DNA of 64,000 nt. It comes from Adiantum capillus-veneris. Taxonomy: Eukaryota; Streptophyta; Polypodiopsida; Polypodiales; Pteridaceae. The translations under genes were made by a program, and so were the position numbers. The stretch lies in contig CM043955.1 in the NCBI GenBank assembly GCA_014529385.2, positions 148,133,640-148,197,639 on the forward strand. Direction: 5' to 3'. The notes below the pieces were generated by a model that was not told where the DNA came from, did no database searches, and saw nothing but the letters and a program-made list of their open reading frames with translations. Positions 57,641-64,000 of this stretch are shown piece after piece (the stretch's first letter is position 1; the number at the start of each line of letters is the position of its first letter).

Positions 57641-57658
57641 TCCCCGGCAACGGCGCCA
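57641..57658 (-). other. Primer-binding site, tRNA-Asp type (A2)
   Basis: Minus strand TGGCGCCGTTGCCGGGGA, an 18-base exact match, four bases after the LTR. Confidence 0.92.
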
Positions 57659-57662
57659 AAAA

Positions 57663-57893
57663 TGTGCGCTCCTTGCCGCACTATCGATTCAAGGGACTTG
57701 CCTAACATTGTGGGCGAGCCACAGACGGCTCCAAGCACACAACTAGCTTAACTAGTAAACTCAAAAGAGGGCAATGGTGTGTCACTCACCGCTCTATGCT
57801 CCTGCCGTGGAGGATTCCTCGCCGCGAAGAAGAAGGAGACGCCGCTACGTCGCGCTCAACTGCTTCACAGCTACAATGCCCGCAATGCTCGAT

Positions 57894-57968
<75 letters not shown>

Positions 57969-58291
57969 GGAGGTGAAGAAGAAGAAGATGGAGATGGAGA
58001 TGAAGCAAGAGCACTCTTCTATTGCACAAATGAGAGAATGAGTGAATTTTAGGTTTAGTTGGCTTTTATATGAGCTCACCCCATTCACACTTGGGCGCCC
58101 ATGCTTAGCCAACTAATCCCTTGAATGTCCCAATTAGAGTGCGCCTCTCATCGGCGATCACTCTTACCCTTTTCCTATTGGACCGACAAGCCCGGTACCT
58201 GACTCTACCAAATAAATAATACAATGTCCACCGTAGGTTACAACGTCCGTCTCGTAGGTGATAGGGTGTCCATCAGCTGTGAGGGTTAACA
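57663..58291 (-). repeat. 5' LTR of A2
   Basis: 629 bases on the minus strand, TGTTAACCCTCAC to GCGCACA, the same family as the A1 LTRs. TATATAAAAG lies near 58063-58072 (read on the minus strand) and a (CT)n(CA)n repeat at about 57899-57966. Confidence 0.93.
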
Positions 58292-58296
58292 CCCGT

Positions 58297-60180
58297 TGTA
58301 CCCCGCAGGTAAACACCTGCGTCGGCCTTTTTACAAACACGAAGACAAGTTCACACATAAATCTATATAATATACTAGGACTATCCACGTCAATCTTCTC
58401 GGTAAAATTTTTAATCCTAACTTAAATTTAAATTCAGCTCCTTCGGTTATAATCCCTTAATTCCTAATTCTTTTTAATTTTTCTACTCAAACAAGACCTT
58501 AGAAATCAACAATTCTCTTAGCAGTTTAAGGTTTTGTCTCGACGTAAGTTTTGAGTTAACCCCGACTTCGATGAATCCCATTTTGGTCCCTTTTCATCAT
58601 TTTTCATCCATGGAGCATCTCCATGGAAGCGATGGGAGTTTTATATTCAAGACACAGTCACAACATCCGTGAAGCTATCCCCTTACTCCTCCCTTCAAAT
58701 TTGCAAAACAAACTTGAAAGTAGAAAAACTTGAAATGAACAATGCATATGCTTCTATAATGAGTTTTTCTTTGGTGTGTCTATGCGTGGTACACAGAGAC
58801 TTTTGAAATGCACCAACTTGCAATCTTGGACAATTAATCAGAAACTTCCTTTGAGTGCTTATGCAAGAGTGAAACCCTTCTATGCATGGTAGTGAAACAA
58901 ATCACGAAGTTCATGATAGTGTATCATAAAATACACATATAATAGTGTATGAATGATGGACAAATTTGACTTTAAGAAAGGATTTATGCATACCTTTACT
59001 ATCGTGGAGAGGATTAATTATGTTGCTAGAAGAATCTTATGGTTTCGGAACTTTCCATTTGGTAAGAGGAAAAAGAGGGGATGACTTTATTGGAAATCCT
59101 TTTTTTCAATTAACTTCCTTTGGTTATGCTAAATTAACCTTCAAAACCTCAACTTCTCCTTGAGAAAATTAAGTATTAACCTAATTTGCATTACTAAACA
59201 AAACCTTGCACATATACAACCAACCAAGAAGTTATTTTTTCCTCCTAAGCAAAAAGGATTTCTTATGAAAATTGAAGAGCTTAAGCGTGAATTTAAGTAA
59301 GCATGAAAGTAAATCTCTTTCAAGAATGAAAAATAACAAGATAATCTTACCTTAATGTGTATATGGTAGGGTCTTCTCTTTGCTTTGGAAGAGCAACGAC
59401 GAAGTGTATTAACGTAACCGGTTCTCTTTTGCTTCACTTGCTTGAAAACCATCGATTTGGCTATGGGAATAAGAGAGGTTAAGAAAATTCAAGCTATGGA
59501 AAGCTTGAAGGTTAGGAGACAGAAGGTGAAGATTATAATAATAATTTGGATTATTTTTATGGACATGGTTTCTCTTAAGGAGTGACGTGTGTGTAGGGGT
59601 GTGTGTGAAGGAGGATTAGCTTTGGCTTTCATAGCTCACTATCAAGCTTGCAACTTCAAAATGTGAAGAGAAGTTTTAATGAGTAGGGAAGGCCTCCTTT
59701 TAAGCTTAATTTGATAAGACCTTAACTTATCTTGATAAGTTACTTTTACATATCTTGATATCCTTTCTCCCTTTTCAAAGCTTCTCCAACAAGCTACTTA
59801 TGCAAGAAGCTACTTTTCCAACAAGTGGCTTATGCAACAAGCTACTTTTCCAACAAGTTACTTTTTCACCTTACCCTTATTCTTTCTTTGTTTTCTTATG
59901 AAATTTATATTTTCCTTGAAATAAACTAAAATCCCATGCATTGGTTATATCCATGTTTCCATAGTGAAAACCAAAAGTGTCTCGTGGGTAGCTAGGGTGC
60001 TTGACTATAGCCCAAATTTACTTGATCGTATTCCAAAAGTCGATGGCTTAGATATGTCATCAAGAGTAAGGGCTAAGAAACAAAAAGAAAGAGTTGTCAT
60101 CGGCTCGAAACAAATAAGGAAGGTGGTAAATCCTCATCTACAAGTTCCACTTTCAACTTCTGAGTAGCTAATTTACCCTT
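58297..60180. other. Unassigned flank right of A2
   Basis: No recognisable gene or element ends. It includes a short imperfect tandem repeat (CAACAAGCTACTT-like units, 59785-59865). Confidence 0.45.
59785..59865 (+). repeat. Short tandem repeat with CAACAAG units
   Basis: Imperfect units of about 16 and 33 bases built from CAACAAG and CTACTTTTC/CTACTTATG. Confidence 0.7.
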
Positions 60181-60192
60181 CGTTGACTGGCT

Positions 60193-60201
60193 AGCCTATA
60201 T
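60193..60201 (+). promoter_or_regulatory. TATA-like box upstream of the 60313 ORF
   Basis: CTATATAAGG about 120 bases before ATG 60313. Confidence 0.35.
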
Positions 60202-60312
60202 AAGGTGCAATATATTTTCATTTCTTCCAGTATTATTCTCTTTTCCTTTCACTTTTCTTTCCATCCCTTGTCAAAATTTCATAGGTTTGTTCTTTGCTCA
60301 TTATCTTACTTT

Positions 60313-60825
60313 ATGGATCCGTGGCAAGAGCTAGTTTTATATGTGGCCATTCCTCATCTACGACAAACAAGTAAATCCATGAGGAGAGAGTTTGTGGAGC
60401 GATATGGGTGCCTACTATTTCCTCAATTGGGAACCTCAGTAGATCAAACCAAATGGCGAACATTTTAAAGTATAACAAGGGTGACCCTTTGGGGTTAGGA
60501 TCACTTTCGTAATAATGTCCGTTTGGCTATGGTTACTGAAGCTATGGGTTTGGGTCCTCGATATTACTGCGTGATGAGGTCAATGCATCGAGGTTTGTCA
60601 GAAAGAGTATTTTTGATTGCTCAATTCCTTCCTCCTCAAAAGATATATCTTTACCCTCACTTTGGTTTACCACTTAGAGGGGCCTTTAACTTCACACCTC
60701 ATACTAGAGAGGTCAGTGAAACAATTTCACAGCGAATCCTGCCTATTAATGAGAGGCCTAATATTTTCCCTGCTTGTGATAGTTTCTTTTGTGATCACAT
60801 AATGGATGGGCTTATTGACCTCTAA
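60313..60825 (+). pseudogene. Broken ORF of unknown function
   Basis: One frame of about 170 codons with two stops (TAA 60466-60468 and TAG near 60496). It reads MDPWQELVLYVAIPHLRQTS, ERYGCLLFPQLGTSVD, then AMGLGPRYYCVMRSMHRGLS and FGLPLRGAFNFTPHTREVSE. No known domain recognised. It could be a gag remnant of the nearby chromovirus or an unrelated relic. Confidence 0.35.
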
Positions 60826-61149
60826 AAAATGTATCTTCGTTGTATCCCTTAACATGTTCATCATGTTCTAAGATCTTGGTACCTGTCTTAAGTCCTTCTT
60901 TCTCTGATTTTTCTTGATGGATTAAATGAAATTGATTCTGAGTTCTTTTTTCTTGTATTTGATAAGAGTCCTCGAGAGAATTTCAAACAAAGCTAAATCT
61001 ATTTAGTGATTTTGTAATTCCATACATAGATCTGAGTCACAAGATGTAAAGGGCAATGCTAATCTTGTTATTATTTAGCAAAAGGTCAGGTTACAAAAGT
61101 TCAATAAGATAGAACTTGGGTTTGTAGTTACATGGGCTAACACGGTTTA
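60826..61149. other. Unassigned interval
   Basis: AT-rich; nothing recognisable. Confidence 0.5.
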
Positions 61150-61189
61150 GTTTGAGTACAAAAAAGAGGAGAATCCTGTTAAAAAAAGA

Positions 61190-61542
61190 TGAGAAAACTG
61201 AGAAGTAAGGCGTTCCCAATCTTCCGCAGAGGCATCTTCAACGGGATAGCCCTTCCACTGGACCAAAACCTCTTGAACTGTTCAGTGTTGTAGCTTCCAC
61301 TCCTTCATGTCTAAAATTTGCTCTGGCTCCATTTAAAATTCTTCTTGTGTGATAAGAATAGTATCTTCATCATTTAGGATGTGAAGTGGATCCCCAACAT
61401 ATCGTTTTAGCAAGCTAACATGAAAAACATTGTGCACATGCAAGTGAGGGGGTAAAGCGAGTTCGTAAGATTGGTCCCCTATCCTTCTCAAAATCTCAAA
61501 GGGTCCACAATATCTATATCCTAACTTGTTGTATTTTCCCAA
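61190..61542 (-). pseudogene. Integrase C-terminus and chromodomain of G
   Basis: MGKYNKLGYRYCGPFEILRR and HNVFHVSLLKRYVGDP are the usual chromovirus integrase end. After TEEF-type sequence come EPEQILD and VQEVLVQWKGYPVEDAS, then AEDWERL, a chromodomain. One stop lies after LQH near 61285. In related elements this domain steers integration to heterochromatin. Confidence 0.82.
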
Positions 61543-62619
61543 TTTGAGGAAACTTCTCTTTGGTTTGATCCTAAGGAAAACTCTATCTCTAGCCTTAAAA
61601 TCCTCGGAGATCTATGTAAATCAGCATAACTCTTTTGCTTGTCACTTGCTCTCTTAAGGTTCTCCCTTATTATTTTGATTAGGCGATCCATTTCTTCAAG
61701 TGTATTCTTTGATGCAGGCACTAGGAGACTTGGGTCGGCCATTCTGAGAGGAATGATACAGTCATGTCCATAAAGAGCTTTGAATGGGGACATAGGAAGA
61801 ATTGTTAGCAAATTCCACTAAGGGTATATATTTGATCCAAATATGAGGTTGTTGACTGCAATATGATCTCAACATATCTTCTATGACTTGAGTAACTCTT
61901 TCGGTTTGTTCATCTATCTCTGGATGATAGGTTGAACTCAAGTATAATTGAGTGCCTAAGGATTAGAACATGGCCTTTCAAAACTTAGAGCTCAACTTGG
62001 CATCACGATCATTGATTATCCTAGCAGGTATTCCATGTAATCTAATAATATCTTTTACAAAAATTTTAGCAATATCTGTTGCAGAGGCAGTGGTTTTGAC
62101 TAGGACAAGGTGAGCTACTTTGGTGAGTTTATCCACCACCACAAAAATTGAATCAAAATTTCTAGTAGTCTTCGATAACCCTGTTACAAAATCCATACTG
62201 ATGCACTCCCACTTCATTGCAGGTATATCCATTGGTTGTAGCTTCCTAAGAATCTTAACTCTTTCAGTCTTCACCATTTGGCATACCAAACACTTCTTAA
62301 CATACTCTAAGGTATCCTTATTCATCTTAGGGTGAGTAGAATTTTTTTAAAGAGAAGCAAACATTTTGTGATAACCTGGGTGAGTTGTAAGGAGAGTTTC
62401 ATGAGGTTACTTTAGAATTTGCATCTTTAAGCATGTAGGTATGCACAATCGATTCCTGAAGAATAAGAGTCCATATCTAATAGAGTAGTCTTCCAAATAT
62501 CTTTTCTGAACTTGAGCTTGGATTTCTTGGATCAACGGACCAAATTGCTCATCAGTTTGGAGGGCGTTTTGAACTTCTTTGGGTAGAGTTTCATGGACTA
62601 GTGTAATGACAAGGGCCAC
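61540..62619 (-). pseudogene. pol: Integrase of G
   Basis: Zinc domain remnant (VKKCLVCQMVKTE), catalytic core with FVVVDKLTKVAHL, INDRDAKLSSKF and HPEIDEQTERV (all three acidic residues), then SPFKALYGHDCIIPL. Stops near 62340, 61975 and 61800 break the frame. Confidence 0.87.
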
Positions 62620-62639
62620 TACTCATCGGCTCAGAGCAT

Positions 62640-63904
62640 CTTCCGCTTGATTTTCCTTGCCTGGTCAAAATTTGATCTCGAAAGTGAACTCTTGTAGGAA
62701 TTCAACCTATCGCCTTTGTCGCATATTGAGATCTCGCTGGGTGAAAATCCACTTGAGACTTTTGTGGTCAGTAACAAGCTAAAACATCTGACCTAGAAGA
62801 TAGTGTCTCCACTTTTTGAGGGCATGAACCACAACTAGTAGTTCGAGGTCATGGCTGGGATAATTATTCTCATGAATCCTAAGCTGTCATGAATCATAGG
62901 CTATAGGATGGCCTTTTTATTGTAGGATTCCACCTATACCTTGTAGGAAAGCATCCACTATCACCTCAAAGGTTTTTTGAAAATCTAGAAGTTTGAGAGC
63001 AGGTTCACTAGCCAAGATCTCCTTTAATTTGTTGAAGGCTCTATCTCTCTTGTCAAACCAGATAAATGGTTCCTCTTTCTTAGTGAGTTCCGTGAGAGGA
63101 CCTACGATGAGTGCATAGTTTTTGATAAATACTCTGCACCATCCTGTGAGGCCAAGGAATCCTCGTACCTCTGAAATAATCTTGGGAATGGGCCACTGAA
63201 CTATAGCTTCCACCTTAGCTGGTTCGGGAGAAAGACCATCCTTTGAAACTATGTATCCCAAGTAGGCAACCTTCTCTACAAAGAAAGAGCATTTGCTCCG
63301 CTTGGCGTAGTGTTGGGCTTTTCTAAGAATCTCCAGACATGGCGTACATGCCATTCGTGATCTTCTCTAGTCTTTGAATATATAAGGATGTCATCAAAGA
63401 AGATTAGAACAAAATCTTCTAACTCTGTCGTGAAGAGGTCAATCATGAGACAATTAAATGTGGGGGGGCATTAGTTAGGCCAAAAGGCATGATAGTGAAC
63501 TCATAATGCCCAAACCTTGTGTTGAAAGCTATTTTTGGAATATCCTCCCTTTTTGTCCCAACTTGGTAATAGCCTCTTGGTGAAAAACTTGGAACCATTG
63601 AGTCGATCAAGTAGCTCATCTATGTGAGGCAAGGGATACTTGTTCTTGACAATGCATTGATTTAGGCCTCAAAAATCTATGCAAAGTCTGAACGTTCCAT
63701 CTTTCGTCTTTTGGAAGAGCACAGGAGCACCACAGGGAGAGAAACTGGTTTGATGAAACCTTGTTCCAAAAGCTGAGTCAGCTGATTCTTCAGCTCTATG
63801 GATTGAGAAGGTGACATCTTGTAGGGAGTCCTTGCTATTGGTTGGGCACCAGGAATGAGCTCGATCTCGTGCACTAATTCCTTAGGCGGTGGAAGATTTG
63901 TCAA
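62640..63904 (-). pseudogene. pol: Reverse transcriptase and RNase H of G
   Basis: RT start: LPPPKELVHEIELIPGAQPI and PYKMSPSQSIELKNQLTQLL; the catalytic IFFDDIL near 63385-63400; then YLGYIVSKDGLSPEPAKVEA and GFLGLTGWCRVFIKNYA. RNase H: FEVIVDAFLQGIGGILQ, and VTDHKSLKWIF after several stops. Frameshifts lie near 63680 and 63355. Typical chromovirus sequence. Confidence 0.88.
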
Positions 63905-64000
63905 CTCCTCTGGAAAATTATCTTGATATTCATATAGCCATTTAGGCTCTGATTCCTTTAATTCGGTCTCCGGTTTATTGAGGCTTATAACATAAATTTA

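Larger units (their letters stand above)
35930..58291 (-). mobile_element. Element A2: polymerase-bearing tRNA-Asp Ty3 element, split by B1
   Basis: Minus-strand element about 13.1 kb long once B1 is removed. The 5' LTR is 57663-58291 and a truncated 3' LTR is 35930-36300. The 5-base duplication CCCGT flanks it (35925-35929, 58292-58296). Order: LTR, tRNA-Asp primer site, Gag with zinc knuckles, remnant of PR1, RT, RNase H, integrase, second protease-like domain, W-x-P-K module, internal polypurine tract, TATA, small acidic ORF, tail. RT sequence and primer type place it among non-chromodomain Athila/Tat-like Ty3 elements. Several stops, one frameshift near 48740 and deletions make this copy inactive. 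Confidence 0.93.
61150..64000 (-). mobile_element. Element G: decayed Ty3 chromovirus, minus strand
   Basis: RT, RNase H, integrase and a C-terminal chromodomain are recognisable in order from the right window edge leftward, with many stops and frameshifts. Gag and protease would lie beyond 64000. No LTR was found on the left. The chromodomain separates it from the A family. Confidence 0.88.

Noticed and set aside
1-64000. CRISPR arrays, rRNA or tRNA genes
   Set aside because: The short regular repeats are microsatellites or retroelement repeats. tRNA similarity is limited to primer-binding sites of 12-19 bases.

Overview
This window is nuclear DNA of a land plant with a repeat-rich genome. 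The evidence is long plant-style LTR retrotransposons, primer-binding sites that match plant tRNA-Asp and initiator tRNA-Met, a chromodomain Ty3 element, and a fragment of a plant-type DEAD-box RNA helicase. I cannot name the species. I found no intact host gene, no RNA gene and no CRISPR array. Almost everything is a retrotransposon or its debris, often nested.

Layout. 1-6050: 3' part of a tRNA-Asp-type Ty3 element (E) that has a protease and a W-x-P-K module but no polymerase, carries a captured helicase fragment, and ends in an LTR starting at 5148. 6059-7711: a broken plus-strand gene of unknown kind. 7770-11468: a minus-strand element of the TGTTAGC family (B3): LTR, tRNA-Asp PBS, long leader and a broken intron-containing ORF. 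11473-11970: a minus-strand gag fragment. 12508-23158: an old element (D) with a Met-tRNA PBS, split by A1 (13228-21906, target duplication AAGAG, near-identical LTRs), which encodes Gag, protease and W-x-P-K but no polymerase. 23580-28985: a TGTTAGC-family mosaic (B2). 28985-34640: a decayed pol copy (A3). 34641-35929: unassigned flank. 35930-58291: a three-level nest. A2 (minus, duplication CCCGT) is the polymerase-bearing member of the family; it is split by B1 (plus, 37271-46528, duplication CACCT, no coding capacity), which is split by F (minus, 40537-42275, duplication CAAAT). 58297-61150: unassigned flank with one broken ORF. 61150-64000: a decayed minus-strand chromovirus.

How the parts work together. 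In the A family one long frame encodes an acidic/proline-rich N-terminus, the Gag capsid region, four zinc knuckles, a retropepsin (PR1), RT, RNase H and integrase. Unusually, a second retropepsin-like domain with a DTGA motif follows integrase, and then a module of repeated W-[IVA]-P-K motifs. Downstream lie an internal polypurine tract, a TATA box and, in A2, a small acidic ORF. A1 and E lack everything from RT through the second protease but keep Gag/PR1 and the W-x-P-K module. This suggests the module works with Gag rather than with the polymerase, and that A1 moves with enzymes supplied by A2-like copies. The post-integrase protease plus W-x-P-K arrangement is my best candidate for an undescribed system here.

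Every copy read closely has stop codons, frameshifts or deletions. A1 is the youngest insertion (about one substitution between its LTRs apart from microsatellite length). In the A2/B1/F nest, LTR divergence by eye (about 5%, 2%, 0.7%) falls from outer to inner element, as the nesting requires.
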